Shown piece after piece: positions 8,858 to 18,267 of a DNA stretch of 64,000 bases. The notes beneath the pieces were generated by a model. It had not been told where the DNA came from. It was given only the letters and a program-made list of their open reading frames with translations, and made no database searches. Source of the DNA: JBGUVL01 sp045134375 (GTDB lineage Bacteria > Bacillota_I > Bacilli_A > Erysipelotrichales > Erysipelotrichaceae); the NCBI GenBank assembly GCA_045134375.1, contig JBGUVL010000033.1, forward strand, positions 26,165-90,164. The letters are read 5' to 3'. Each line of letters begins with the position of its first letter. The stretch's first letter is position 1. The translations under genes and the position numbers were made by a program.

Positions 8858-10487
8858 GAATCACTTAAAGGAAGCAATCAAAGATAGTGTAAAAAACCAA
8901 TTAGCTATTGATCTAGCATTGGATGAAATCGTAATTGAAATCCCAAAGGACACATCCCATGGAGATTATTCTACTAATACGGCAATGCGCTTAACGAAAA
9001 GAGCAAAGAAGAATCCAAGGGAGATTGCTCAACTATTGGTTGAGGGATTGGATAAAGAAAAAGCAAATGTTGAAAAAATTGAAATCGCTGGTCCAGGATT
9101 CATTAATTTTGTGATGAAAACGAATTCCTTGGCTTCCATTATTAAAGAAGTATTAGAGAAAAAAGAAAATTATGGTCATAATAACAGCGGTCAGGGACTT
9201 AAGGTGAATTGCGAATACGTAAGTGCTAATCCAACGGGAACTTTACATTTAGGGCATGCGAGAGGAGCTGCATGGGGTGACAGCGTGAGCCGTATTTTAA
9301 AGGCGAGTGGCTACGAGGTGACAAGAGAATACTATATGAATGATGCGGGAAATCAGATTATCAATTTAGGTAAGTCCTTGTATTCTCGCTACTGTGCTTG
9401 CTTTAACAAAGAGGTTAGTATGCCGGAGGATGGCTACTATGGCGAAGATGTGAAAAAAATCGCACAGCAATTAGCGACCTCTCATAGCAAACGATATATC
9501 GAAGGAAATGAAGAAGATATGGCATTCTTCCGTAAGGAAGGAACTCGCTTCCTGATGGATAAAATCAAGAGTGATTTGGAAATGTTTCGTGTTCATTTTG
9601 ATGTTTGGTCAAGTGAACAAGCCTTACGTGATGCTCATAAGGTAGAAGAAGCGGTAGAAACATTGGAACGTTTAGGGAAAGTCTATGAGAAAGATGGAGC
9701 CTTATGGTTTAAAACTACGGAATATGGAGATGACAAGGATCGTGTCTTGAAAAAAACCGATGGCTCTTATACGTACCTAGTACCGGATATTGCATATCAT
9801 ATCAATAAGCTAGATCGTGGTTATAACAAACTTGTTGATTTCTTTGGGGCTGACCATCATGGTTACATTCCACGTTTAAAAGCAAGTATTCAAGCGCTAG
9901 GACGAGATGCGGATACGTTAGAAGTTGATATCATTCAAATGGTTCGTTTGGTAGAAAACGGGGAAGAAGTAAAGATGAGCAAACGCTTGGGGAATGCTGT
10001 GACGTTGCGCGAACTTTGTGAAATGGTTGGTGTGGATGCGGCAAGATATTATTTCGTTTCTCGTGCCTTGGACACGCATTTTGACTTCGATTTAGGATTA
10101 GCAAAGAAACAAAGCAATGATAATCCAGTATATTATGCACAATATGCTTATGCAAGAATGTGTTCAATATTGAAAAATATTAATGATGTTGAAGAAGCTA
10201 GCAGTTATGACCTTCTGACCCATGAAAAAGAAATTCAACTGATGAAATATATCAATGAATTTACTAATGTTGTTGCAGATGCAGCGAAAAATCGTGCACC
10301 ACATAAAGTGTGCAATTATATTCAGAAGCTGGCAAGCTTATTCCATAGTTTCTATGGAGCATGTAAGGTCAATGATCCTCAGAACAAGGAATTAAGCGCA
10401 CAACGTGTGGCACTGTTGAAGGCTTGCAGAATCACCTTGAAAAATGCCTTGGATCTAATTGGTGTGGACGCCATTGAACAGATGTAG
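8844..10487 (+). CDS. argS: Arginyl-tRNA synthetase
   Basis: This 547-residue class I synthetase charges tRNA-Arg with arginine using ATP. The N-terminal Add1 domain covers about residues 1-110. The HIGH motif appears as HLGH at 135-138 within SANPTGTLHLGHARGA, and the KMSKS-equivalent is KMSKR near residue 378. The C-terminal DALR anticodon-binding domain ends with KNALDLIGVDAIEQM, the standard ArgS ending. A GAGG ribosome site lies within the end of the upstream gene. Next comes rpoE, as in Bacillus. Confidence 0.96.
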   Translation: MNTIENHLKEAIKDSVKNQLAIDLALDEIVIEIPKDTSHGDYSTNTAMRLTKRAKKNPREIAQLLVEGLDKEKANVEKIEIAGPGFINFVMKTNSLASIIKEVLEKKENYGHNNSGQGLKVNCEYVSANPTGTLHLGHARGAAWGDSVSRILKASGYEVTREYYMNDAGNQIINLGKSLYSRYCACFNKEVSMPEDGYYGEDVKKIAQQLATSHSKRYIEGNEEDMAFFRKEGTRFLMDKIKSDLEMFRVHFDVWSSEQALRDAHKVEEAVETLERLGKVYEKDGALWFKTTEYGDDKDRVLKKTDGSYTYLVPDIAYHINKLDRGYNKLVDFFGADHHGYIPRLKASIQALGRDADTLEVDIIQMVRLVENGEEVKMSKRLGNAVTLRELCEMVGVDAARYYFVSRALDTHFDFDLGLAKKQSNDNPVYYAQYAYARMCSILKNINDVEEASSYDLLTHEKEIQLMKYINEFTNVVADAAKNRAPHKVCNYIQKLASLFHSFYGACKVNDPQNKELSAQRVALLKACRITLKNALDLIGVDAIEQM

Positions 10488-10500
10488 GAGGGAATTAGAT

Positions 10501-10821
10501 ATGGCACAATCTATGGTAGATATCGCATACGATTTGTTATGCAAAAAGAAGAAAGAGGCTGTCTTTTTGAAATTATGGGAAGAAGTCAGCCAGATTAGAG
10601 GTTTGAGCCAGTCTCAGGCAGATGATCTGATCGCACAATTTTATACTGATATTTCAATGGACGATCGATTTGTTCATTTAAGTGATAATAAATGGGATCT
10701 TCGTTCTCGTCATAAGTTTGAAGATGTTGTCATTGATACGGATTCGATTCTTGTCGATGACGACGATGAAGAAGAAGACGAAATTGAAGTAGAAGATATC
10801 GAAAAAAAAGAAGAGGAATAA
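10501..10821 (+). CDS. rpoE: RNA polymerase delta subunit
   Basis: The 106-residue protein is the Gram-positive-specific delta factor. Its N-terminal HARE-HTH domain (about residues 1-75, including DIAYDLLCKKKKEAVFLKLWEE) binds RNA polymerase, and the C-terminal tail (about 78-106) is almost entirely Asp and Glu, which helps displace RNA. B. subtilis delta is about 170 residues, so the acidic tail here is short. ATG 10501 has AGGAGGG at 10487-10493; the longer frame from 10459 overlaps argS and is rejected. A terminator follows. Confidence 0.93.
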   Translation: MAQSMVDIAYDLLCKKKKEAVFLKLWEEVSQIRGLSQSQADDLIAQFYTDISMDDRFVHLSDNKWDLRSRHKFEDVVIDTDSILVDDDDEEEDEIEVEDIEKKEEE

Positions 10822-10825
10822 AAGA

Positions 10826-10860
10826 AGCGCGATAGAGTGGATGACTCCATCGCGCTTTTG
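10826..10860 (+). terminator. Intrinsic terminator after rpoE
   Basis: AGCGCGAT (10826-10833) pairs with ATCGCGCT (10849-10856) and is followed by TTT. The short T run suggests some read-through to azlC is possible. Confidence 0.75.
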
Positions 10861-10882
10861 CTAAGGAAAGAAAGGGATACTA

Positions 10883-11593
10883 ATGGAGATAGAAAATCGT
10901 TTTAATGAAGGGGTTAAAGATGGGATACCGATTGCCTTAGGCTATCTATCCGTATCGTTTACTTTTGGAATGATGGCAGCAACGCAAGGAATTCCAGTTG
11001 GAGTTGCGGTTATGATTTCATTGACCAATCTAACGAGTGCAGGACAATTTGCTGCTTTACCTATATTACAAATGCAAAATGCCTATGTGGAAATGGCGTT
11101 GACGCAATTGGTCATCAATTTACGATATGCTTTAATGTCATTATCTTTATCTCAAAAAGTAGAGGAAAAGTGTAAAGGTGTCGAACGTTCCATCATGGCC
11201 TATGCAATTACAGACGAAATTTATGCGGTAGCTGTAAATAAAAGCAGGAAGATTGGAAAGAAATATTTCTTTGGTCTATCCCTAATGCCAATGATAGGAT
11301 GGACATTAGGAACTCTACTGGGGGCAACAATAACGGATTTTTTGCCTACTTCTTTAGCCAATGCTTTACAAATTGCAATCTATGGAATGTTTTTAGCAAT
11401 CGTTCTTCCACCAGCAAAGCAAGATAAAGCCGTGCTCATCGTTGTTGTATTTGCTGCTTTATTGCAATGTTTATTATCCTCGCTTGACGCCATTATTATG
11501 ATTGGAGGTGGCTTCAGTATTATTGTTGTTACGATTGCTGTTGCAGGAATCATGGCTTATGTAGCCCCGATTAAGGAGAATGAGAATGAATGA
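10883..11593 (+). CDS. azlC: Branched-chain amino acid exporter, large subunit AzlC
   Basis: This 236-residue membrane protein has the AzlC start (GVKDGIPIALGYLSVSFTFGMMA) and the conserved LTNLTSAGQFAAL and QLVINLRYALMSLSLSQK segments. AzlC and AzlD together export branched-chain amino acids or their analogues. About six membrane helices are visible. ATG 10883 has AAAGAAAGGG upstream. It overlaps azlD at the 3' end. It sits 22 bases beyond the rpoE terminator, so it may be a separate unit or depend on read-through. Confidence 0.9.
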   Translation: MEIENRFNEGVKDGIPIALGYLSVSFTFGMMAATQGIPVGVAVMISLTNLTSAGQFAALPILQMQNAYVEMALTQLVINLRYALMSLSLSQKVEEKCKGVERSIMAYAITDEIYAVAVNKSRKIGKKYFFGLSLMPMIGWTLGTLLGATITDFLPTSLANALQIAIYGMFLAIVLPPAKQDKAVLIVVVFAALLQCLLSSLDAIIMIGGGFSIIVVTIAVAGIMAYVAPIKENENE

Positions 11594-11888
11594 TTATGGA
11601 ATGTATATGATCGTAATGGCGAGTGTTACCTATTTGATAAGGATGATTCCCATTACACTATGTCAAAAAGAATTAAAAAATACCTATTTACAATCATTTT
11701 TGTACTACGTTCCTTATGCAGTATTAAGTGCTATGACCTTTCCTGCCATTTTTTCATCTACTAATCATTTTCTATCTTCCTGTATAGGATGTTTGGTAGG
11801 ATTGTTTTTTGCTTATCGTGAGAAGGGTTTACTTCAAGTTGCATTATGGGCAACATTAGCTGCTTTTTTAGTAGAAATCATACTTTAA
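11586..11888 (+). CDS. azlD: Branched-chain amino acid exporter, small subunit AzlD
   Basis: A 100-residue protein with about four membrane helices, in the usual place after azlC. The segment TYLIRMIPITL is the AzlD signature, followed by LYYVPYAVLSAMTFPAIF. ATG 11586 is favoured over ATG 11580 because AAGGAG at 11573-11578 is seven bases away; it overlaps the end of azlC, which implies coupling. It forms the export complex with AzlC in the cytoplasmic membrane. Confidence 0.88.
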   Translation: MNDYGMYMIVMASVTYLIRMIPITLCQKELKNTYLQSFLYYVPYAVLSAMTFPAIFSSTNHFLSSCIGCLVGLFFAYREKGLLQVALWATLAAFLVEIIL

Positions 11889-11971
11889 AAATAAGGAAAA
11901 TAATTGTTAAGCTATGCTATTAAAGTAAAATTGTGGTATATTATATACGATAACACTAGGAGGAATTTAGA

Positions 11972-13543
11972 ATGAGTAAAAGACCTGTAGTATTGGTAGT
12001 AATGGATGGTGTTGGAATCAGCGAAAATCACTTAGGGGATGCCGTTTACAATGCTTATACACCTACTTTAGATGAATTAAAAAAGACTTGTCCTAATACG
12101 GCAATCAAAGCACATGGTTTGGCAGTAGGATTACCAAGCGATGATGATATGGGAAATAGTGAAGTAGGACATAATGCATTAGGATGCGGTCAGATTTATG
12201 CACAGGGAGCAAAACTGGTGAATGAATCAATCGAATCAAAGGAAATGTTTGAAAATGCTACTTGGAAAGAATTAGTAGCAAACTGCAAAGAAAATGGAGT
12301 TATGCACTTTATTGGATTATTGTCCGATGGTAATGTACATTCTCACATTAACCACTTATTTGCTTTATTAGATCAGGCAAAAGCAGATGGTGTAAAAGAA
12401 GTAAGAGTACATATTCTTTTAGATGGTCGTGATGTTCCTGAAACAAGTGCATTAACTTATGTTGATGCATTAGAAGAAAAATTAAGTGCAATTAATGGAG
12501 ATGACTTCCATGCCGTTATTGCTAGTGGCGGTGGACGTATGAAAATTACGATGGACCGTTATGAAGCAAACTGGGCGATGGTAGAAGAAGGATGGCATAC
12601 TCATGTGTTAGGAGAAGGAAGACAGTTTGCTAGCGCAAGAGAAGCAGTGGAAACTTACCGTGCAGAAACTGGTGTTGTGGACCAGGATATGCCAGCATTT
12701 GTAATCGCAAATGATGGACAGCCGGTGGGAACCATCAATGATGGGGATAGCGTGATTTTATTTAACTTCCGTGGCGACCGTGCACAAGAAATCTGTCGTG
12801 CGTTTGATGAAGGAGATGAATTTGATAAATTTGATCGCGTTAGAAAGCCAAATGTTATGTTTGCCGGTATGTTACAATATGATGCCGACTTAGAAATTCC
12901 AAAGAAATTCTTGACTTTCCCACCTAAGATTAAATATACATTATCCGAACATTTGGTAAATGCTGGATTAACACAATACGCTATTTCAGAAACTCAGAAA
13001 TATGGACACGTTACCTATTTCTGGAATGGAAATAGAAGCGAAAAATTCGATGAAGAGAAAGAAACTTTCGTTGAAATTCCAAGTGATGTCGTTCCATTTG
13101 AACAGCGTCCATGGATGAAGGCAGCAGAAATTACGGATCAGTTAGTGGCTGCTATTGAATCAGGAAAATATGATTTCTTGCGTACAAATTATCCAAATGG
13201 AGATATGGTAGGGCACACAGGAAGTTATCAGGCAACGATCATTGGAGTAGAATCCGTTGACTTAGAATTGGCTCGAGTATTAGAAGCTGTGAAAAAAGTA
13301 AATGGTATCCTACTTGTTACCGCTGACCATGGTAATGCTGATGAAATGTATGACAAGCCAAAAGAAGGAAAACCATTAAAGGCAAAAACTTCTCACACAT
13401 TGAATAAAGTTCCATTTATTATTTATGGAGCAGATGTAGAAATTGCAGACGGAGATTTCGGTTTGGCCAATGTTGCCGCTACCGTTGCTAAATTATTAGA
13501 AGTAGAACCAGATTCTCATTGGTTACCAGCAATCATTAAATAA
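11972..13543 (+). CDS. gpmI: 2,3-bisphosphoglycerate-independent phosphoglycerate mutase
   Basis: This 523-residue enzyme interconverts 3- and 2-phosphoglycerate in glycolysis using two manganese ions. The alkaline phosphatase-type core shows VVMDGVG (metal ligand Asp12) and the catalytic serine in GNSEVGH (Ser63). The phosphotransferase domain has LLDGRDVPETSA and GGGRMKITMDRY, and the C-terminal metal motif is TADHGNADEM. ATG 11972 has AGGAGG upstream, and a TTAAAG/TATATA pair near 11920-11947 could be its promoter. It is a single-gene unit with a terminator and no other glycolytic genes beside it. Confidence 0.95.
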   Translation: MSKRPVVLVVMDGVGISENHLGDAVYNAYTPTLDELKKTCPNTAIKAHGLAVGLPSDDDMGNSEVGHNALGCGQIYAQGAKLVNESIESKEMFENATWKELVANCKENGVMHFIGLLSDGNVHSHINHLFALLDQAKADGVKEVRVHILLDGRDVPETSALTYVDALEEKLSAINGDDFHAVIASGGGRMKITMDRYEANWAMVEEGWHTHVLGEGRQFASAREAVETYRAETGVVDQDMPAFVIANDGQPVGTINDGDSVILFNFRGDRAQEICRAFDEGDEFDKFDRVRKPNVMFAGMLQYDADLEIPKKFLTFPPKIKYTLSEHLVNAGLTQYAISETQKYGHVTYFWNGNRSEKFDEEKETFVEIPSDVVPFEQRPWMKAAEITDQLVAAIESGKYDFLRTNYPNGDMVGHTGSYQATIIGVESVDLELARVLEAVKKVNGILLVTADHGNADEMYDKPKEGKPLKAKTSHTLNKVPFIIYGADVEIADGDFGLANVAATVAKLLEVEPDSHWLPAIIK

Positions 13544-13546
13544 GGT

Positions 13547-13592
13547 AAAAAAAGATACATTATGTGTAATGCACAAAATGTATCTTTTTTTT
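13547..13592. terminator. Bidirectional terminator between gpmI and the Xaa-Pro peptidase
   Basis: AAAAAAGATACATT pairs with AATGTATCTTTTTT around a short loop (13549-13590), with A and T tracts on the two sides that serve both strands. Confidence 0.8.
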
Positions 13593-14838
13593 ACTTTTGA
13601 AACTGTGCCATAAAGTTTTCGATATCATCAGGTGTTTTGATGATATCCGCGCTTAAATTGATGCAACCATCTTCCGTTAAAAGAACATCATCTTCAATTC
13701 GAATACCAATTCCTTCTTCTTCTAAATACAGACCAGGCTCGATGGTAAATACATTACCCACTTCTAATGGATAATCAGGAATGCAGACATCGTGGGTTTC
13801 CAAACCTAACATATGAGACACACCATGCCAATAGTAATCCTGAACGGTTTTACCATGATTTAATAGATTGATTTCTTTTAGTTTTACTTCATAGAAATCC
13901 ACTAACATTTGATTTAATTGACGTAATGTCATTCCTGCTTTTGCATTATCAATGATTAGTTGATTTCCTTGTAAGACGATATCATAGATTTCTCTCTGTC
14001 GTTTTGTGAATTTTCCATTAATAGGAAAAGTACGTGTAATATCCGCATTTAAATACTCATAAGAGGCACCCAAATCACATAGGACTAACGAGCGATCTTT
14101 AATTTTTTTGTTGTTTTCACCATAATGAAGAATTGTTGCGTTTTTTCCTCCTGCTACGATGGAAGGAAACGAATGTTGAGCATTGTTTGATTTTAATATA
14201 AAATCAAAATAGGCTTCCAACTCATATTCACCCATACCAGGTTTTGCGTGTTTCATCATATTTTCAATTGCATCTTTTGTAATGTGAATTGCCTTTTTTA
14301 ATTTTTTGATTTCTTCTTGGTCTTTGATCATGCGTATTTTTGCTACCACACCAAATACATTGTGAAAAACAATGTTAGGATAGTGTTTCCTCATCTGTTT
14401 GGTAAAAATCAAAGCTTCACTGTCATTTTGCCCGTCTTCCTGCCGTGAAAAATCACAATAAACATCAATGGAAGTGAGATGATTGAAGGAGCGATTGAGG
14501 TAATTGCTTAAAATATCCATCACTTCATCACGCCAGTAAATATTGTTGATACCACTTATTTTTTGTGCATCTTCAGGCAGAATTCTGCCACCAATCCATT
14601 TTGCAAGTTGTTCATCATAACGGTCAATAAATAAAAGATGCAAACATTTTCCCGCAAATTTTACCATCGCGTAAATCATATTTTCTTTATCTAATCCGGT
14701 GAAATAGTAAAAACTTCGATCAACACTAAAAGAATATTTTTCATCTCCTATTTTATACGGCGCACGACCACTAAAAAATAAGGTAATACTATTATCTGGT
14801 AGTTTTTCTGCCAGTTGTTCTCTTCTTTGCTTCCACAT
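13591..14838 (-). CDS. Xaa-Pro aminopeptidase (M24 family, AMP_N domain)
   Basis: The 415-residue metallopeptidase removes the N-terminal residue before proline in the cytoplasm. An aminopeptidase P N-terminal domain (about residues 1-130, with FFSGRAPYKIGDEKYSFSVDRSFYYFTGL) precedes the pita-bread catalytic domain. Metal ligands are visible in CDLGASYEYLNADITRTFP (two Asp), GVSHMLGLETHD (His), TIEPGLYL (Glu) and GIRIEDDVLLTEDG (Glu). ATG 14838 has GAGGG six bases upstream; the frame extends 13 codons further without a ribosome site. It is a single gene. Confidence 0.92.
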   Translation of the reverse strand: MWKQRREQLAEKLPDNSITLFFSGRAPYKIGDEKYSFSVDRSFYYFTGLDKENMIYAMVKFAGKCLHLLFIDRYDEQLAKWIGGRILPEDAQKISGINNIYWRDEVMDILSNYLNRSFNHLTSIDVYCDFSRQEDGQNDSEALIFTKQMRKHYPNIVFHNVFGVVAKIRMIKDQEEIKKLKKAIHITKDAIENMMKHAKPGMGEYELEAYFDFILKSNNAQHSFPSIVAGGKNATILHYGENNKKIKDRSLVLCDLGASYEYLNADITRTFPINGKFTKRQREIYDIVLQGNQLIIDNAKAGMTLRQLNQMLVDFYEVKLKEINLLNHGKTVQDYYWHGVSHMLGLETHDVCIPDYPLEVGNVFTIEPGLYLEEEGIGIRIEDDVLLTEDGCINLSADIIKTPDDIENFMAQFQK

Positions 14839-14972
14839 AGAAATCCCTCTTTTCTTATCGTGTAAAGCATAGCACAATTTGGAAATAGAAACAAATTAGA
14901 ACAAAGGAAAAGCGTAGTATATTAAAAGAAAAAGTGCTAATATAATAATAACTTGAGATTAGAGAATTGAAG

Positions 14973-15461
14973 ATGAATAGTATTGATAGTAATAAAACGA
15001 AAGAATTAACTTTGGATGATGTAGAGGAGGTGCTTGCTCTCTATCAAGAGAATGAACGCTATTTTTCCTATGTGAAGCAAATACCAGATCGTAAAATGGT
15101 AATGGAAGATATGAGCGAATGTCCTGCTAATGTATCCAAAAAAGATAAGCATTTTGTTGGATTTTATCATAATTCATTATACGCTGTTATGGATTTGGTT
15201 TTGAACTACCCAAAAGAAGGGGAAGCATTTCTTGGATTATTTATGGTAAAACAGACATTACATCATAAAGGGATAGGAACGAAATTAATAGAAGAACTTT
15301 GTGAAAGATTAAAACAAAATGGGATTCATGCCCTTTCTCTTGGGGTGATTAGTGAAAATCAAGAAGCCATTGCTTTTTGGGATAAAATGAAGTTTTCTAT
15401 CACAGGAGAAAAAATGATAACAGAACAATATGTAGTAGAAAAACGAAAACGGATTTTATAA
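14973..15461 (+). CDS. GNAT family N-acetyltransferase
   Basis: The 162-residue protein shows a GNAT fold: the acetyl-CoA pyrophosphate loop is in HHKGIGTKLIEEL (about residues 105-117), preceded by the strand FLGLFMVKQ and followed by ALSLGVISENQEAIAFWDKMKFSITGE, the usual motif A/B ending. The substrate is unknown. The start may be ATG 14973 or TTG 14967; neither has a strong ribosome site. It lies before the aminotransferase gene, 73 bases apart, and could be co-transcribed with it. Confidence 0.82.
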   Translation: MNSIDSNKTKELTLDDVEEVLALYQENERYFSYVKQIPDRKMVMEDMSECPANVSKKDKHFVGFYHNSLYAVMDLVLNYPKEGEAFLGLFMVKQTLHHKGIGTKLIEELCERLKQNGIHALSLGVISENQEAIAFWDKMKFSITGEKMITEQYVVEKRKRIL

Positions 15462-15534
15462 GTCAAGCAAGAAATCATCAAGATTGAATGGAAAAAGGAT
15501 ATCTCATAAGAGAGATGTAAAAAGGAGTGTAAGA

Positions 15535-16695
15535 ATGGTAGATTTTGATCAAGTTGTTAATCGAAAGGGAACTGGGTGTGTCAAATGGGATACATTAGAA
15601 AAGCAATATGGTAGAGATGATATTATTCCAATGTGGGTAGCAGATATGGATTTTGCAGTTGCAGAAGAAATTAGCGATACGTTAAAAAAGAGAGCAAATC
15701 ATCCTATATATGGATATTCTGCTCGTAGTGATATAGAAAAAAAATTATTTGCACAACACTTTCAAAAGCAATGTCATCATGAATGTAACGCAAGTAATGT
15801 CATTTTATCCACTGGTGTTGTCTATTCAATGAATGCATGCATTCAACGATTAACAAAAAAAGGGGACAAGATCATGATTCATTCGCCAGCGTATCCTCCC
15901 TTTCGACGTATCATTGAAGAAAATGGCCGTGTAATTGTTGATACTCCAATGAAAATAGTGAATGGAAGGTATGAATTTGATTTTGAAAACATGGAACAAC
16001 AGGGAGAAGGATGTAAGATTTTTATGTTGTGTAATCCGCAAAATCCAACGGGGCGAGTATTTGAGAAAGAGGAATTGGAACGCTTAGCGGCATTCGTAGA
16101 AAAACATCAAATGTATGTTATTGTTGATGAAATCCATGCTGATTTTATTTATGGAAATAAAGAATTTATACCATTTATGGAATGGAACGACTACACAAGA
16201 AATCATACTATTACTTGTGTTTCTTGTACAAAATCATTTAACTTAGCAGGATTGAATGTTAGTGCAATCTTCATTGAAAATGAAGAATTATATCAAAAAA
16301 TAAATAATTATACGGCATTGAATGGATTGCAATCAATCAACCTGTTTGGATTATGTGCGCTTAGAGCCGCTTATCAAAAAAGTGAATATTGGTTAGAGGA
16401 GCTCGTACGATATTTAGAAAAGAATAGAGACGAGGCATATGAATTTATTAAAAATTATTTGCCGAAAGCAAAAGTATGTCTGCCAGAATCCACCTATCTT
16501 ATGTGGATTGACTTACGAGCTTATCAGTTGACTCATACACAAGCACAATTGGTGACAAAGGCGGGCGTTTTATTAAATGATGGGAAAACCTTTGGAGATG
16601 ATTATGAGGGGTTTGTGCGATTTAATTTTGCCTGTCCAAGAAGTCAAATGATGGCTGCATTAGAGCGAATGAAAGAGTATTTAAAGGAACAATGA
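15535..16695 (+). CDS. PatB/MalY-type PLP-dependent aminotransferase / cystathionine beta-lyase
   Basis: This 386-residue fold-type I PLP enzyme matches the MalY/PatB group, which cleaves cystathionine and other C-S substrates to pyruvate, ammonia and a thiol. Typical family pieces are the start with D-V-NRKGTGCVKWD, the phrase PMWVADMDF, the SPAYPPF segment, NPQNPTGRV, and the PLP lysine in SCTKSFNLAGL. ATG 15535 has AAGGAG at 15522-15527; the upstream in-frame TTG 15484 has no site. A terminator follows. Beta-lyase activity is more likely than transamination, but sequence alone does not prove it. Confidence 0.88.
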   Translation: MVDFDQVVNRKGTGCVKWDTLEKQYGRDDIIPMWVADMDFAVAEEISDTLKKRANHPIYGYSARSDIEKKLFAQHFQKQCHHECNASNVILSTGVVYSMNACIQRLTKKGDKIMIHSPAYPPFRRIIEENGRVIVDTPMKIVNGRYEFDFENMEQQGEGCKIFMLCNPQNPTGRVFEKEELERLAAFVEKHQMYVIVDEIHADFIYGNKEFIPFMEWNDYTRNHTITCVSCTKSFNLAGLNVSAIFIENEELYQKINNYTALNGLQSINLFGLCALRAAYQKSEYWLEELVRYLEKNRDEAYEFIKNYLPKAKVCLPESTYLMWIDLRAYQLTHTQAQLVTKAGVLLNDGKTFGDDYEGFVRFNFACPRSQMMAALERMKEYLKEQ

Positions 16696-16701
16696 TAGAT
16701 A

Positions 16702-16757
16702 AAAAAGCGGTTGTGTCGAACAAAACCCAAAAGTATAGACACAAGCGCTTTTTAATT
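16702..16757. terminator. Bidirectional terminator
   Basis: AAAAAGCGGTTGTGTC (16702-16717) pairs with GACACAAGCGCTTTTT (16738-16753) with one internal mismatch around a 20-base loop. It separates the convergent lyase and TetR genes and overlaps the end of the latter. Confidence 0.7.
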
Positions 16758-17294
16758 TTCGTTAATTTTTGACTTTGATAGAGAAAGAATTTGTCTAGCT
16801 AATAAAGTTTCATCGCCAGGACACCCTTTTTTGATCCATTGTTGTAGTAACGTAAAACTACCGAAAAAATGATAGAGAAAAGAAGTAGAATCGACCTGAA
16901 TAGATGCTAGCTTTAATTGATGAATAATAAAATCATGGTAACCGATTATAAAATGATAATCATCATGATTGTTGATCAAAATCGAAAATAAACTATGGTT
17001 TTTTTTGATATAACGTAATAAATCAGTGATAGAAGTAAGGTGTTCTTTCTCATTGGTTACTTCCTTTAGCATCCACACACTTCCTAAAGAATGATTCATT
17101 TCTTGATAAACATCATTGTAAACATCAGATAGCAAATGGAATAAATCTTCATAATTGGAATAAAAAGTGGAACGATTGACATCAGCTATTTCACATAGTT
17201 CTTGTATTCTGATTTTATTTATTGGTTTTGACTTTAACAAGAAAAGTAATGCCTTCTTTAATGCTGCTTTGCTTTTTTTTACTCTACGATCCAT
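16752..17294 (-). CDS. TetR/AcrR family transcriptional regulator
   Basis: The 180-residue protein has an N-terminal TetR helix-turn-helix (about residues 8-50, with KIRIQELCEIADVNRSTFYSNYEDLFHLL) and a C-terminal region of the TetR_C_7/8 type ending in a four-helix sensor or dimer domain. ATG 17294 is chosen because GGAGG (complement at 17300-17304) lies five bases upstream. It is divergently arranged with the short-chain dehydrogenase gene 131 bases away, the classic layout for a TetR repressor and its target. The ligand is unknown. Confidence 0.85.
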   Translation of the reverse strand: MDRRVKKSKAALKKALLFLLKSKPINKIRIQELCEIADVNRSTFYSNYEDLFHLLSDVYNDVYQEMNHSLGSVWMLKEVTNEKEHLTSITDLLRYIKKNHSLFSILINNHDDYHFIIGYHDFIIHQLKLASIQVDSTSFLYHFFGSFTLLQQWIKKGCPGDETLLARQILSLSKSKINEN

Positions 17295-17361
17295 GGCATC
17301 CTCCATCAAAATGGTATATATGTTGGATAAACAACAAATGTGGGGATCTGTTGCTTGTATT

Positions 17362-17371
17362 AAGTATACTT
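17362..17371. promoter_or_regulatory. Possible TetR operator palindrome
   Basis: AAGTATACTT is a perfect 10-base palindrome in the 131-base gap between the divergent TetR and SDR genes. A TetR operator would usually be longer, so this is only a candidate. Confidence 0.3.
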
Positions 17372-17425
17372 TTTTTTACAATGAAAATAAAGTGTAAAGG
17401 CTTACAGAAAGAAAGAGGTAAAAGA

Positions 17426-18184
17426 ATGAGATTAGAAGGAAAAAGTATTGTTGTTACTGGAGCAAGTGCTGGAATGGGGAAAGCGATTGTAGAACGTTTT
17501 GTGAAAGAAGGTGCAAATGTTGTAGCGGTAGCAAGAAGAAAAGAACGTTTGGATGAATTAGCAGCTTCCTTAACTAATGAAAAAGGAAACATTGTTACTT
17601 TTGTTGGTGATGTAGCAAAAAAAGAAGATAACGAAGCTGTGATTGATTTGGCAATTTCTGCTTTTGGTCGATTGGATGTGTTGGTGAATAATGCAGGAAT
17701 CATGGATGATATGAGTGCCATTGGAGATGTTGAAGATGACCGCTTTGATAAGGTGCTAAAAGTGAATACTTATGGGCCAATGTATGCTATGCGAAAGGCT
17801 GTGAATGTATTTTTATCCCAAGGTGATGGTGGGAACATTATCAATGTAGCTTCCATTGGTGCTATGAGAAGCGCAGCGGGTGCGGCTTATGTTGCGAGCA
17901 AGGCGGCATTAGTCGCAATGACAAAAAACACAGCTTTTATGTATATCCCTAATAAAATTCGCTGTAATGCGATTGCTCCAGGAGGAGTTGCTTCAGAAAT
18001 CGCAACGTCAATGGGAATGCCAAATAGGAATGGTTATGCACGTACTAAGTTAGTAATGGCAACAGCACCAGAAATGGGAAGTTGTGATCAAATTGCTAAT
18101 GCTGCATTGTTTTTAGCGAGCGATGAATCGGATTATGTCAATGGTGATGTTCTAGTAGTTGATGGAGGATGGATTGCTGGATAA
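17426..18184 (+). CDS. SDR family NAD(P)-dependent oxidoreductase
   Basis: This 252-residue classical short-chain dehydrogenase has the cofactor motif TGASAGMG (about residues 12-19), the NNAG motif, the catalytic Ser in INVASIGAM and the YxxxK pair as YVASK. The tail NGDVLVVDGGW is typical of the family. An Arg after the glycine motif and the ARRKE stretch would suit NADP(H), which is inference. ATG 17426 has AAGAGG upstream; the long upstream frame extension is rejected. Substrate is unknown. It is divergent from a TetR gene and followed by a terminator. Confidence 0.88.
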   Translation: MRLEGKSIVVTGASAGMGKAIVERFVKEGANVVAVARRKERLDELAASLTNEKGNIVTFVGDVAKKEDNEAVIDLAISAFGRLDVLVNNAGIMDDMSAIGDVEDDRFDKVLKVNTYGPMYAMRKAVNVFLSQGDGGNIINVASIGAMRSAAGAAYVASKAALVAMTKNTAFMYIPNKIRCNAIAPGGVASEIATSMGMPNRNGYARTKLVMATAPEMGSCDQIANAALFLASDESDYVNGDVLVVDGGWIAG

Positions 18185-18190
18185 CGATTA

Positions 18191-18220
18191 GAGAGAAAAT
18201 TTCTTTTCTCTCTTTTTATT
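18191..18220 (+). terminator. Intrinsic terminator after the SDR gene
   Basis: GAGAGAAAA (18191-18199) pairs with TTTTCTCTC (18204-18212) around a four-base loop, followed by TTTTTATTTT. Confidence 0.85.
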
Positions 18221-18267
18221 TTCTTCTACTGTCTTTTCTGATATAATAAGCAGAAATTCAAGATGGG

